The notes under the pieces: generated by a model | Told to the model about the DNA's origin: nothing | The model's input: only the letters and a program-made list of their open reading frames with translations | Databases searched by the model: none | Program-made: the position numbers and the translations under genes | Assembly (NCBI GenBank): GCA_014302835.1 | Contig: CP060294.1 | Location: 4,613,067 to 4,677,066 of the forward strand | DNA length: 64,000 bases | DNA from: Pedobacter sp. PAMC26386 | GTDB taxonomy: Bacteria > Bacteroidota > Bacteroidia > Sphingobacteriales > Sphingobacteriaceae | Reading direction: 5' to 3' | Part shown: positions 17,649 to 26,385 of the stretch, one piece after another | Numbering within the stretch: the first letter of the stretch is position 1 | How the letters are laid out: each line of letters opens with the position of its first letter

Positions 17649-19235
17649 ATGAAGAATACAGACTTTTTAGTTATAGGATCGGGGATTGCGGGCTTGAGCT
17701 TCGCTTTAAAGGCCGCTAAGCATGGTAAAGTTTTGATTATTACAAAATCAAACGAAGATGAATCAAATACAAAATATGCCCAGGGTGGAGTAGCTGTAGT
17801 TGTAGATAAAGATGATTCTTTTGAAAAACATATTCAGGATACTTTAATTGCTGGCGATGGACTTTGCGATCCAGCAATTGTGGAAATCGTGGTGAAAGAA
17901 GGGCCTCAGCGTATCCAGGAGATCATAGATTACGGAATTAATTTCGACAAAGACCCCGCCGGTGTTTACGATCTGGCGAAGGAAGGCGGCCACTCAGAGC
18001 ATCGTGTTTTGCACTATAAAGATGTAACCGGTTACGAAATTGAGAGTGTTTTATTGAAGCAAATTCATGAAAATCCAAACATAGAGATATTAACACATTA
18101 CTTTTGTTTGGAGTTAATTACCCAGCATCACCTTGGAGAGTTTGTTGACAAAAGCACCAAAGTTGTTAACTGTTTTGGTGTATATGCCTTTAACACAGAG
18201 CTTAATGATGTGGAAAAGATCTTAGCAAAAGTAACTGTACTGGCTTCAGGTGGGGCTGGTCACGTGTATTCCAGCACGACAAATCCAGTGATTGCAACAG
18301 GTGATGGGATGGCAATGGTTTACCGTGCAAAAGGAAAATTGAGGAATATGGAGTTCATTCAGTTTCATCCAACTGCTTTATATAACCCTGGAGAGTATCC
18401 ATCGTTCTTAATATCGGAAGCTGTCAGGGGCTTTGGAGGGGTTCTGAAGCGTAAGAATGGTGACGAATTTATGTATGAATATGACAAAAGAGGGTCACTT
18501 GCGCCGCGTGATATTGTGGCCAGGGCGATAGATTCTGAGATGAAAAAATCGGGAGAAGATTTCGTTTATTTAGATATTAGACATCGTTCAAAAGCTGACA
18601 TTTTGACACACTTTCCAAATATTTATGCGAAATGTTTGTCGATTGGAATTGATATGACTAAGGATTTAATACCTGTTACGCCAGCAGCACATTATATGTG
18701 TGGTGGAATTTTGGTAGATGAATTTGGAAGATCGTCCATTCAAAATTTATATGCTTGTGGGGAATGTTCTTCCACAGGTCTGCATGGAGCAAACCGTTTG
18801 GCTTCAAATTCTCTGCTTGAAGCACCGGTTTTTGCACACCGTATTTATTTGGATGCTATAGAAAGATTTAAAGAAAACCTGATACCTGAAAATATTCCGG
18901 AGTGGAATGATGATGGAGTTGTACAATCTGATGAAGATATTCTGGTTACACATAATCTGCGTGAAACGCAAAAATTGATGAGTGATTACGTGGGTATTGT
19001 GCGTTCAGATTTTCGTTTGGACAGAGCAATGAGAAGGTTGTTTTTATTACATGAAGAAACAGAAGAGTTTTATAAGGCTAATAAAGTGTCTGTTAAACTT
19101 TGTGAACTTAGGAATGTGATACAGGTTGCTTTTACAGTGATTAAATCTGCAAGAGCTAGAAAAGAAAGCAGAGGTTTACATTTTACAACTGATTATCCGG
19201 GTCATGCGGATGAATTAATTGATACTATTTTTTAA
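17649..19235 (+). CDS. nadB: L-aspartate oxidase
   Basis: The 528-residue flavoenzyme oxidises L-aspartate to iminoaspartate, the substrate of NadA, and belongs to the succinate dehydrogenase/fumarate reductase flavoprotein family. It shows the FAD-binding GSGIAGLSFAL at the N-terminus, KYAQGGVAVVV, GGHSEHRVLH near residue 115, the capping-domain motif MEFIQFHPTAL, LAPRDIVARAI and CGECSSTGLHGANRLASNSLLE, with active-site His and Arg residues in the usual places. The C-terminal helical domain is complete. A gamma carbonic anhydrase gene follows 12 bases later, probably in the same transcript. Confidence 0.96.
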   Translation: MKNTDFLVIGSGIAGLSFALKAAKHGKVLIITKSNEDESNTKYAQGGVAVVVDKDDSFEKHIQDTLIAGDGLCDPAIVEIVVKEGPQRIQEIIDYGINFDKDPAGVYDLAKEGGHSEHRVLHYKDVTGYEIESVLLKQIHENPNIEILTHYFCLELITQHHLGEFVDKSTKVVNCFGVYAFNTELNDVEKILAKVTVLASGGAGHVYSSTTNPVIATGDGMAMVYRAKGKLRNMEFIQFHPTALYNPGEYPSFLISEAVRGFGGVLKRKNGDEFMYEYDKRGSLAPRDIVARAIDSEMKKSGEDFVYLDIRHRSKADILTHFPNIYAKCLSIGIDMTKDLIPVTPAAHYMCGGILVDEFGRSSIQNLYACGECSSTGLHGANRLASNSLLEAPVFAHRIYLDAIERFKENLIPENIPEWNDDGVVQSDEDILVTHNLRETQKLMSDYVGIVRSDFRLDRAMRRLFLLHEETEEFYKANKVSVKLCELRNVIQVAFTVIKSARARKESRGLHFTTDYPGHADELIDTIF

Positions 19236-19247
19236 TATATATACATT

Positions 19248-19757
19248 ATGCCCGTTATTTTACCAGTTTTAGATAAGAGTCCCAAATGGGGAGAAAATAG
19301 TTTTATTGCACCAAACGCAACTATAGTAGGTGATGTGACCATGGGAGCTAATTGTTCTGTATGGTTTAATGCCGTGATCAGGGGAGATGTAAACACGATT
19401 ACCATTGGTAGTGACAGTAATATTCAGGATGGTGCAGTTATCCATGCAACCTATCTTAAAGCAGCTACAACGATAGGTAATAGGGTTTCTGTCGGACACA
19501 ATGCAATTGTACATGGATGTATCCTTAAGGATCACGTTTTAGTGGGTATGGGGGCTATTGTGATGGATAATGCAGTGATAGAAGAATATTGTATCATCGG
19601 TGCGGGATCTGTTGTTCTGGAGAATACTATTTGTGAAACAGGGTACCTGTATGCTGGAACTCCTGCTAAAAAAATAAAGCCCATTACTGAAGAGCAACGG
19701 GCTTTATTGAATAAATTACCAGATAACTATATCATGTATGCTGACTGGTTTAAATAG
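19248..19757 (+). CDS. Gamma-type carbonic anhydrase family protein
   Basis: The 169-residue protein is a left-handed beta-helix made of hexapeptide repeats (NATIVGDVTMGANCSVWFNA and on), the fold of the YrdA/gamma carbonic anhydrase trimer. The three zinc-binding His are in place: GAVIHAT, then SVGHNAIVHGC with two. A C-terminal helix (EEQRALLNKLPDNYIMYADWF) closes the fold. Members bind zinc or iron; only some are active carbonic anhydrases, so the activity is not proved. It is 12 bases from nadB, and the stop abuts the end of the convergent Ig-like gene. Confidence 0.9.
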   Translation: MPVILPVLDKSPKWGENSFIAPNATIVGDVTMGANCSVWFNAVIRGDVNTITIGSDSNIQDGAVIHATYLKAATTIGNRVSVGHNAIVHGCILKDHVLVGMGAIVMDNAVIEEYCIIGAGSVVLENTICETGYLYAGTPAKKIKPITEEQRALLNKLPDNYIMYADWFK

Positions 19758-19758
19758 G

Positions 19759-21396
19759 CTATATTTTTTCCTTTGGTAGAGTTATCGTCTCATTTCTGTC
19801 CCAGTTTGCCCGTATTGAAAGTTCTTTAGGCTCATGATAAATGGTTTCCGGCTGTAAGCCTAGTTTGACATTACCAGTGTCCCAGACGCCGTTTTTATTG
19901 GTATCATAAATGATCCTGATAAAGTATTTACCGGCTCTGTAATTCGCAAATTTTACGGTGGTGTCTCTGGATACCACCAAAGTATTTACAATTGTTTTAG
20001 CTTCGTTAGTTACTTCTAGTAAATATTGTTTATTGGTTTCAGGTACGACTATTTTAACTTGTAATGTTCCATAATCATCCTTTTTTGCCAGCTGAAATTT
20101 CTTTAAAAATTCTTTGTTTTTGGTATTAAATATAGCGGTGAAAGCGCCTTCACCAAATTTAATCTCGTAGATATTATTTGGTTTCCACGGATACATTAAA
20201 TGGTAGGAAAGAAAATTAGCACTATCCTTAACAACGGTAAAATCTGTCTTGACCACAGAATCCTCCATTAATGTTATTTTGGAGGGATCTATCGTTTGAA
20301 TAGGTATTCCAAAGGTTAATGTAAACGGTTTATTGGGGTTAATCAGATTTGCTTCTATATTATCTGCGGCAACAACAGTTCGTTTATAAGTATCTTTTTT
20401 TCCTCTGTTAAAGTTAACGGTCTGCAACAATTTACCTCCATCGGTAATACTTACTTTGGTAGAATCAAAACTTAAATCAGTTAACCAAATTTTTACGGAG
20501 TCACCAGCTTTATTGAATTTAACCATTTTTTTGTGGTCAAGATCTTTCGGTTCGAGGATGGTTATATCAGGTTTTTTGAGTTTTTGATTAAAGTTTAAAG
20601 AGATGCTTCCATCCTGGTTAAGTTTTCTGTCATTCACTCTGAATACTGTTGCATCTTCTTTGAAGGTTTGCATATTCACATTTTGGGTGTCTTTTTTTAA
20701 GACAATTGGATCTTTAACAAATCCAATTTCATCAGAGCTTTGCTGATAAATCTTATCTGCATTCGCTTCTTTCAATCCATATACCCGGTAGGTATCAGCT
20801 CTTAAATTGTTAATTTTATAATTACCGCTACTATCAGTTAAGCTATATATTGATGCTTTCTTTTTTCCAAAAATGCTATCCCTTGATATTGGAATTAGAA
20901 ATGCTACACCTTCAATCAAAGGTTTGCCGGTTAATGATTCTTTGATATTTCCAGAGATACTTAAAGAGTCCATAGAGGGGCCTGTTGAAAAAACATAACT
21001 CAAATTTTTAAGTACATTTCCTTCATTTACATCGGCAACTGCTTTACCAAAATTTAGGGTATAAGTTGTGTTTTTTTCCAGTGAATCTTTAAAAGTAATT
21101 TCCAGAGATTTATCCTTGATTTTTAAAGTAGGCATAACTTCTATATCTGGCGAAATAGAAAATTGCTTGTACTGATCTACCAGCTTGAAATATTCGTCAA
21201 ACTGAATGACGATTTTCTTAGCCTTAAAATTTCTAGTTAAATTTTTTGGAAGCATTGACACAATTTTTGGTGGAGTTTTATCCTTTGGACCTCCTTGCGG
21301 ACCGGGTCCAATGCTGGCGCAACCATAAATCAGGGAAAATCCTAAAATTGCATAAACTAATTTTCGTGTTATCTTTAATATGCTGTTTTGGGCCAT
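19759..21396 (-). CDS. Ig-like domain lipoprotein
   Basis: A 545-residue protein with a lipoprotein signal (Cys26 in LIYGCASIGP) and the start of a typical Bacteroidota extracytoplasmic protein: GGPKDKTPPKIVSMLPKNLT leads an SbsA-type Ig-like domain at about residues 38-135. A carboxypeptidase-regulatory-like beta domain follows (SISGNIKESLTGKPLIEG to YRVYGLKE, about 147-210), then further beta-rich repeats up to the C-terminus. It is probably anchored to a membrane and exposed outside the cytoplasm. Homologues are widespread in Bacteroidota, with no proven function that I know. Confidence 0.82.
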   Translation of the reverse strand: MAQNSILKITRKLVYAILGFSLIYGCASIGPGPQGGPKDKTPPKIVSMLPKNLTRNFKAKKIVIQFDEYFKLVDQYKQFSISPDIEVMPTLKIKDKSLEITFKDSLEKNTTYTLNFGKAVADVNEGNVLKNLSYVFSTGPSMDSLSISGNIKESLTGKPLIEGVAFLIPISRDSIFGKKKASIYSLTDSSGNYKINNLRADTYRVYGLKEANADKIYQQSSDEIGFVKDPIVLKKDTQNVNMQTFKEDATVFRVNDRKLNQDGSISLNFNQKLKKPDITILEPKDLDHKKMVKFNKAGDSVKIWLTDLSFDSTKVSITDGGKLLQTVNFNRGKKDTYKRTVVAADNIEANLINPNKPFTLTFGIPIQTIDPSKITLMEDSVVKTDFTVVKDSANFLSYHLMYPWKPNNIYEIKFGEGAFTAIFNTKNKEFLKKFQLAKKDDYGTLQVKIVVPETNKQYLLEVTNEAKTIVNTLVVSRDTTVKFANYRAGKYFIRIIYDTNKNGVWDTGNVKLGLQPETIYHEPKELSIRANWDRNETITLPKEKI

Positions 21397-21461
21397 TTAC
21401 ATGCGATATAATGAAATCTTTAACCTTTTTAATACTTGATATTTAAAAATTCTGAAAGTCT

Positions 21462-21530
21462 CTTATATCGCTTTAAATAAAGAGGCTTTCAGAAGGCTAT
21501 ATTTTGTTTATTAAAAAACTGATTATCAGT
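21462..21530. repeat. Two-part dispersed repeat, copy A
   Basis: CTTATATCGCTTTAAATAAAG at 21462-21482 differs in one base from 25821-25841, and CTGATTATCAGT at 21519-21530 is identical to 25878-25889. The two blocks are 57 bases apart in both copies. CTGATTATCAG is an imperfect palindrome with 5-bp arms. The copy lies just beyond the stop of mnmG (minus strand). Confidence 0.65.
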
Positions 21531-21540
21531 GTGTTAATTT

Positions 21541-23403
21541 TTATTTACTAATATGAACCATTAGAACTGAGATATCCGAAGGTGAAACACCTGAAATTCT
21601 GGATGCCTGCCCTAAAGTACGGGGTTTTATCTTTAATAATTTCTCTCTTGCTTCTTTGGATAGCGAACCTAAGGATGAATAATCAAAATCCGGGTTGATA
21701 TCTTTATCTTCCATCTTTTGCATTTTGTTTACTATTTCCTGTTCTTTCTGAAAATAGCTTTCATATTTAATTTTGATCTCAGCTTGTTCCACAGTTACCT
21801 GATCAAAAGGACCTAAGTATTCATCGAAACTTTTGCTGACCTTTCTGATATCATCTATGCCTACTTGTGGTCTGCCCAGAACACTGACTATTTTAACATT
21901 CTGTGTGAGCGGACTTGAGTTCAGGTTTTCCAGCATATCATTCGCCTCTGTCATTTCAATTCCCTGTTTGCGCGTAAATGCAACAATATTGTCGGAGTCG
22001 GCAATTTTTTTGTGAACGATAGCCAAACGTTCATCACTAATTAGTCCCAGTGCATGGCCAATAGGGGAGAGCCTGATATCTGCATTATCCTGACGAAGCA
22101 ATAATCTATGTTCTGCTCTTGAAGTGAACATACGGTAAGGCTCTTCAGTACCTTTAGTGACCAGGTCATCAATTAATACACCTATATAAGACTCTGATCT
22201 CTTCATAATTAACGGAGCTTTCTCGTTAATCTTCAAGTGAGCATTAATTCCGGCTATAAAACCTTGACTAGCAGCCTCTTCGTATCCAGTAGTTCCGTTA
22301 ATCTGACCTGCAAAGTACAAATTCTCTATTAATTTGGTTTCCAGTGTTAAAGAAAGTTGGGTAGGTGGAAAATAATCGTATTCAATCGCATATCCTGGTC
22401 TGAACATCTTTGCATTCTCAAATCCTGGAATCTGAATCAAGGCTCTGTATTGAACATCTTCCGGTAATGAGGTGGAGAATCCATTTACATAGATTTCGCA
22501 AGTATTCCATCCTTCAGGTTCTACAAAAATCTGATGTCTGTCACGTTCGGCAAACCTGTTTATTTTGTCTTCGATAGAAGGGCAATACCTTGGACCAAGA
22601 CCTTTGATTCTACCAGTAAACATTGGAGATTTTTCGAAACCTTCTTTCAAAGTTTCATGAACATTACTGTTGGTATAAGTTATCCAGCAGCATCTTTTTT
22701 CTGTAGGTCTTTCTACATTAGTATAGGAGAATCTTCCAGGATTTTCATCACCCCATTGTTCTTCCATCAGAGAATAATTCAGTGATCTTCCGTCCACGCG
22801 TGGGGGAGTTCCTGTTTTCATTCTACCTGCCTCGAATCCGATTGAAGTTAATTGTTCAGTAATTCCTGTAGCCGCTTTTTCACCTGTTCTACCTCCACCA
22901 AACTTTTTCTCTCCGATGTGAATCAATCCATTTAGAAATGTCCCGTTTGTTAGGACTACACTTTTGGCTTTAATTTCTACACCAATTGAAGTCTTTACTC
23001 CGGTTACTTTATTGTCTTCGATAATCAGACTGCTCACCATGTCCTGCCAGAAGTCTACATTTGGGGTACGCTCTAAAGCGAGTCTCCATTCTTCCGCAAA
23101 TCTCTTCCTGTCGTTTTGTGCCCGTGGGCTCCACATTGCAGGACCCTTAGATAAATTGAGCATTCTAAATTGCAATGTCGTTTTATCACTGATAATTCCT
23201 GAGTATCCACCCATGGCATCAATCTCTCTTACAATTTGCCCTTTTGCTACGCCACCCATAGCTGGGTTGCAACTCATTTGTGCAATGGTCTCCATATTCA
23301 TGGTGACTAATAAAACGGAAGATCCCATGTTTGCTGCTGCCGCCGCGGCTTCACAACCTGCGTGTCCGGCACCGACAACAATCACATCATATTCTTTAAA
23401 CAT
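21541..23403 (-). CDS. mnmG: tRNA uridine-5-carboxymethylaminomethyl modification enzyme MnmG (GidA)
   Basis: MnmG works with the GTPase MnmE to modify the wobble uridine (cmnm5U34) of several tRNAs. The 620-residue protein has the N-terminal FAD-binding VVVGAGHAGCEAAAAAANMG, the conserved CNPAMGGVAKGQIVREIDAMGG, GTFLNGLIHIGEKKFGGGR and RMKTGTPPRVD, and the C-terminal GidA-associated helical domain ending with LGQASRISGVSPSDISVL. The 140 bases before its start hold two parS-like palindromes, in line with the frequent position of gidA near chromosomal origins. Confidence 0.97.
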   Translation of the reverse strand: MFKEYDVIVVGAGHAGCEAAAAAANMGSSVLLVTMNMETIAQMSCNPAMGGVAKGQIVREIDAMGGYSGIISDKTTLQFRMLNLSKGPAMWSPRAQNDRKRFAEEWRLALERTPNVDFWQDMVSSLIIEDNKVTGVKTSIGVEIKAKSVVLTNGTFLNGLIHIGEKKFGGGRTGEKAATGITEQLTSIGFEAGRMKTGTPPRVDGRSLNYSLMEEQWGDENPGRFSYTNVERPTEKRCCWITYTNSNVHETLKEGFEKSPMFTGRIKGLGPRYCPSIEDKINRFAERDRHQIFVEPEGWNTCEIYVNGFSTSLPEDVQYRALIQIPGFENAKMFRPGYAIEYDYFPPTQLSLTLETKLIENLYFAGQINGTTGYEEAASQGFIAGINAHLKINEKAPLIMKRSESYIGVLIDDLVTKGTEEPYRMFTSRAEHRLLLRQDNADIRLSPIGHALGLISDERLAIVHKKIADSDNIVAFTRKQGIEMTEANDMLENLNSSPLTQNVKIVSVLGRPQVGIDDIRKVSKSFDEYLGPFDQVTVEQAEIKIKYESYFQKEQEIVNKMQKMEDKDINPDFDYSSLGSLSKEAREKLLKIKPRTLGQASRISGVSPSDISVLMVHISK

Positions 23404-23418
23404 CTTATTTTATATTTA

Positions 23419-23434
23419 TGTTCCACGTGAAACA
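23419..23434. promoter_or_regulatory. parS-like centromere site 1
   Basis: TGTTCCACGTGAAACA differs at one position from the widely conserved 16-bp parS sequence (TGTTTCACGTGAAACA), and that position is variable in parS consensus motifs. It lies in the gap upstream of mnmG, 46 bases from a second site. The match to the bound core CACGTG with GTT/AAC arms supports binding by a ParB-type protein. Confidence 0.75.
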
Positions 23435-23464
23435 ACAGCTGTATTTCTTCTCCTGAACTCCAGG

Positions 23465-23480
23465 TGTTCCACGTGGAACG
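23465..23480. promoter_or_regulatory. parS-like centromere site 2
   Basis: TGTTCCACGTGGAACG contains the perfect 14-bp palindrome GTTCCACGTGGAAC, fitting the parS pattern with symmetrical N positions. It lies 46 bases from the first site, between mnmG and the ABC-F gene. No parA or parB gene is in this window. Confidence 0.72.
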
Positions 23481-23542
23481 TTAACTCTTATTGTAGCCCA
23501 ACGGACTTGTTTAATACTGTCGACTTCGCAGAAAGACTTAAA

Positions 23543-25417
23543 TTAAGTCGTTTTATTTGTCTTTTCTGATAACTCTACCCAGCGCTCCATGACTTGTTCT
23601 AAGGTAGTATTTAATTTTTCAATTGACTTAGTCACTTCTTGTATCTCCATATAGTTTGCACTATCAATGGAAAGAAGAGAATTCGTCAGCTTGTCAATTT
23701 CGGTTTCGGTCTCAGCTATTTTTGCTTCAGAATCATCCAGTTCTTTCTGTTCTTTATAGGTCAGTTTAGCGGTAGGAGTAACTGTAGATTTCTGTTCAGT
23801 CTTAGTTGACTTAATTTCTACTTTTTCCTTAGGTACATCAAGGCTAATTCTGTATTCGGAATAATTACCATTGTAAATACTAACGATACCATCACCTTCC
23901 ATAATGAATAATTGCTCACTCATTTTGTCTAGTAAATACCTATCGTGAGAAACCAGGATTAATACACCAGGGAAGTTTTCCAGGAATTCTTCCAATACAT
24001 TTAAAGTATCGATATCTAAATCGTTGGTCGGCTCATCCAGAATAAGAAAGTTCGGATTTTGCATTAATACCTTCATCAGGTGTAAACGCTTTTTCTCTCC
24101 ACCACTTAGTTTTTCTACCATCCCATGTTGTTTTTTAGGAGGGAAGAGGAATAGCGTTAATAATTGAGATGCTGAAATCATAGAACCATCAGCCATCTTA
24201 ATATATTCTGCATCTGATTTTACAATATCAATTACTCTTTCTTTTTCATTGAATGCTAAACCACCTTGTTTATAATAACCATAAACAGTCGTTTCTCCAG
24301 TACTTACTTTACCTTTTTCCGGAATTTGAAAACCAGTAATGATATTAAGCAGTGTAGATTTTCCAGTACCATTCTTTCCTGCTAAACCAATCCGGTCTGC
24401 GCGTTTGAAGGTATAACTGAAATCATTAATTATTTTCTTCTCATCAAAAGACTGACCGATGTGATCCAGCTCCAGAATCTTATTTCCCTGACGGGACATT
24501 TTCATACTCAGGGTTACACTTCCTGTATCTGAACGTTGTTTGGTTTTAGATTCTAAATCATAGAAAGCATCTATTCTGGATTGTGATTTTGTAGTTCTTG
24601 CCGCAGGCATTCTACGCATCCATTCCAATTCTTTTTTCAATAAATTCTTATTCTTTTGGAAAGTACTATCATCGGAAGCTTCACGTTCCGATTTCTTTTC
24701 AAGGAAATAGGCGTAGTTACCATTGTAATTATAAATTTTACCTCTGTCCAGTTCTACAATAGTATTACATACATTATCCAGGAAATACCTGTCATGCGTT
24801 ACCAGTAAAATTGTTTTATTTCCCGAAGTCAGTAATTTCTCTAGCCATTCAATCGTATCGATGTCCAGGTGGTTTGTAGGCTCATCTAATACGTAAATCT
24901 CAGGGTCTTCAATTAATAGTTTAGCCAGAGCCAAACGTTTTTTCTGACCACCTGACAACGTTGCAATTTTTTGCTGCAGATGATTAATCCCCATACGGCT
25001 TAAAATCGTTTTGATTTCATGCTCATATTCCCAGGCATTGTGTTCGCTTAATTCTTCGTATAAACGGTTAAGTTTCTTTTCATCAGGATTAGGATCTTCA
25101 ATCAGTTCTTCATATTCTTTGATTAACTGTTGCTGCTTATTGTCTGTAGAAAAAATAAAATCACTGATAGAATATCCATCAGGGAAGGAGGGCTCCTGAT
25201 CCAGGAAGCCAATCTTGACAAATTTATTTTTCACTATTTTCCCCTCAAGCGGATTAAACCGCTCGGCCAATAATTTTAGTAAGGTGCTTTTACCGGCTCC
25301 GTTGATTCCAACCAACGCTACGCGCTGACCTGTCTGGATGCCTAAGGTTAAATTTTTGAATAACCATTCATCATTGTAGGCATGGCCTAAATTTTCTGCT
25401 GCAATTAATGTGCTCAA
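23543..25417 (-). CDS. ABC-F ATPase, Uup-like
   Basis: A 624-residue soluble protein with two ABC domains in tandem and no membrane segment. Each has Walker A (GINGAGKSTLLKLL near residue 38; GKNGTGKSTLLNII near 349), the ABC signature (LSGGQKKRLALAKLL; LSGGEKKRLHLMKVL) and Walker B with the DEPTNHLDID or DEPTNDLDID motif. A linker (about 240-310) and a C-terminal coiled coil (about 555-620) fit the Uup subfamily. These proteins act on ribosomes or on DNA rather than in transport; the coiled coil suggests nucleic-acid binding. The gene does not look like an antibiotic-protection type. Confidence 0.92.
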   Translation of the reverse strand: MSTLIAAENLGHAYNDEWLFKNLTLGIQTGQRVALVGINGAGKSTLLKLLAERFNPLEGKIVKNKFVKIGFLDQEPSFPDGYSISDFIFSTDNKQQQLIKEYEELIEDPNPDEKKLNRLYEELSEHNAWEYEHEIKTILSRMGINHLQQKIATLSGGQKKRLALAKLLIEDPEIYVLDEPTNHLDIDTIEWLEKLLTSGNKTILLVTHDRYFLDNVCNTIVELDRGKIYNYNGNYAYFLEKKSEREASDDSTFQKNKNLLKKELEWMRRMPAARTTKSQSRIDAFYDLESKTKQRSDTGSVTLSMKMSRQGNKILELDHIGQSFDEKKIINDFSYTFKRADRIGLAGKNGTGKSTLLNIITGFQIPEKGKVSTGETTVYGYYKQGGLAFNEKERVIDIVKSDAEYIKMADGSMISASQLLTLFLFPPKKQHGMVEKLSGGEKKRLHLMKVLMQNPNFLILDEPTNDLDIDTLNVLEEFLENFPGVLILVSHDRYLLDKMSEQLFIMEGDGIVSIYNGNYSEYRISLDVPKEKVEIKSTKTEQKSTVTPTAKLTYKEQKELDDSEAKIAETETEIDKLTNSLLSIDSANYMEIQEVTKSIEKLNTTLEQVMERWVELSEKTNKTT

Positions 25418-25456
25418 AGTATATTTTTAACGAATTATCAGATATGAAATTACCTG

Positions 25457-25464
25457 CAAAAGTA
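25457..25464 (-). promoter_or_regulatory. Bacteroidota -7 element of the ABC-F gene
   Basis: Reading the minus strand, TACTTTTG fits TAnnTTTG, about 40 bases before the ABC-F ATG. It is the same octamer as in the ahpC promoter. The -33 element is not clear at the usual spacing. Confidence 0.45.
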
Positions 25465-25820
25465 AGCAATATTTGTGGGTATAATATTCATGTGTTTAAA
25501 CATCTAAATATTATATTACAATTCAGTAACGTACGGAGTTATAAGTATATATACAAAGAGACTCAAGACTGGGATCGGGGAAACAGGAAAGCCAAAATTA
25601 TTTGCTTTTCTGATTTGGAGAAGGCATAAAAAGAAAGACAGGATTTTGGCACTGAATATTCATTTCTACAGCTTGATTGGCAGATGAAAAGCGAATATTT
25701 ACTGAAATGAGATAATTTGACAGGCGCCCACCTTTAATCTTTTGTTTTTGGTTGTTTTGGCGCGATACAAGAAAGTTATTGCTGTTTTGGGTAAACTAGT
25801 TTAAGAAGATTTAAAAGGGG

Positions 25821-25889
25821 CTTATATCGCTTTAAACAAAGCCAGTGTTTTGAGTGTAAAAATCAAACTGTAATTTGCTGATTATCAGT
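25821..25889. repeat. Two-part dispersed repeat, copy B
   Basis: The blocks CTTATATCGCTTTAAACAAAG (25821-25841) and CTGATTATCAGT (25878-25889) are again 57 bases apart, as in copy A at 21462-21530. The copy lies about 34 bases beyond the ybeY stop, on the same side of a minus-strand gene as copy A. The middle bases between the blocks are not clearly alike. Confidence 0.65.
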
Positions 25890-25922
25890 AAGTAAGGCTT
25901 ATTCTGGGAGTGAAGAATAAAT

Positions 25923-26375
25923 TTAAACTGTCGTTTTAGCTAAAGCAGCACCAAATAAAGCAAGATATTCATCTTCTTTTTGGGTCATTAGTGTTTTAGC
26001 AGCTTTTCCTTTGTCTTTAAAACCTAACAGGTGCAGCGTACCGTGAATCATGACTCTGCAAAGTTCATGCTGAACAGTTCCTTTAAATTGCTTCGCATTT
26101 TCCTGGATACGTTCTATACTGATAAAGATGTCACCCTCGATCATTTTAAGCGTCTCTGAGTTATCAAAAGTAATCACGTCAGTATATGTGTCGTGATTAA
26201 GGTACTGCTGGTTTATGGCCAGTAAATATTCATCAGAGCAAAGTATAAAAGTTAACTCCTCCAGCTGATAGCCTTCAGCAATGATGGTATCATTGATCCA
26301 GTTTCTGATCAGGGTTTTGTTTTTAAGGGTATACTTAATGTCTTCTAAAAAAAAATTAATAGCTGGCTTACTCAT
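25923..26375 (-). CDS. ybeY: Endoribonuclease YbeY
   Basis: YbeY is the single-strand RNase that takes part in 16S rRNA 3' maturation and ribosome quality control. The 150-residue protein has TYTDVITFDN near residue 63 and GDIFISIERI, and the metal motif HGTLHLLGFKDK near residue 113. The usual motif is HGxLHLxGxDH; here the third metal ligand position reads Asp or Lys rather than His. It starts 10 bases after the DUF4175 stop, and copy B of a two-part repeat follows its stop. Confidence 0.92.
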   Translation of the reverse strand: MSKPAINFFLEDIKYTLKNKTLIRNWINDTIIAEGYQLEELTFILCSDEYLLAINQQYLNHDTYTDVITFDNSETLKMIEGDIFISIERIQENAKQFKGTVQHELCRVMIHGTLHLLGFKDKGKAAKTLMTQKEDEYLALFGAALAKTTV

Positions 26376-26385
26376 GAATCGCGAT

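Larger units (their letters stand above)
25418..25922. other. Intergenic gap without a clear gene (about 505 bp)
   Basis: I see no convincing gene. A frame of 73 codons on the plus strand shows no family likeness. The gap carries the ABC-F promoter at its left and copy B of a two-part repeat at its right, next to the ybeY stop. The middle part (25560-25800) is ordinary AT-rich sequence with no clear structure. Confidence 0.5.

Noticed and set aside
18256..18268. CACGTG core resembling parS in nadB
   Set aside because: GGTCACGTGTAT lacks both GTT and AAC arms and is coding sequence.
25408..25629. Small plus-strand frame of 73 codons in the ABC-F/ybeY gap
   Set aside because: No start-site signal, no family likeness, and it overlaps the start of the ABC-F gene.
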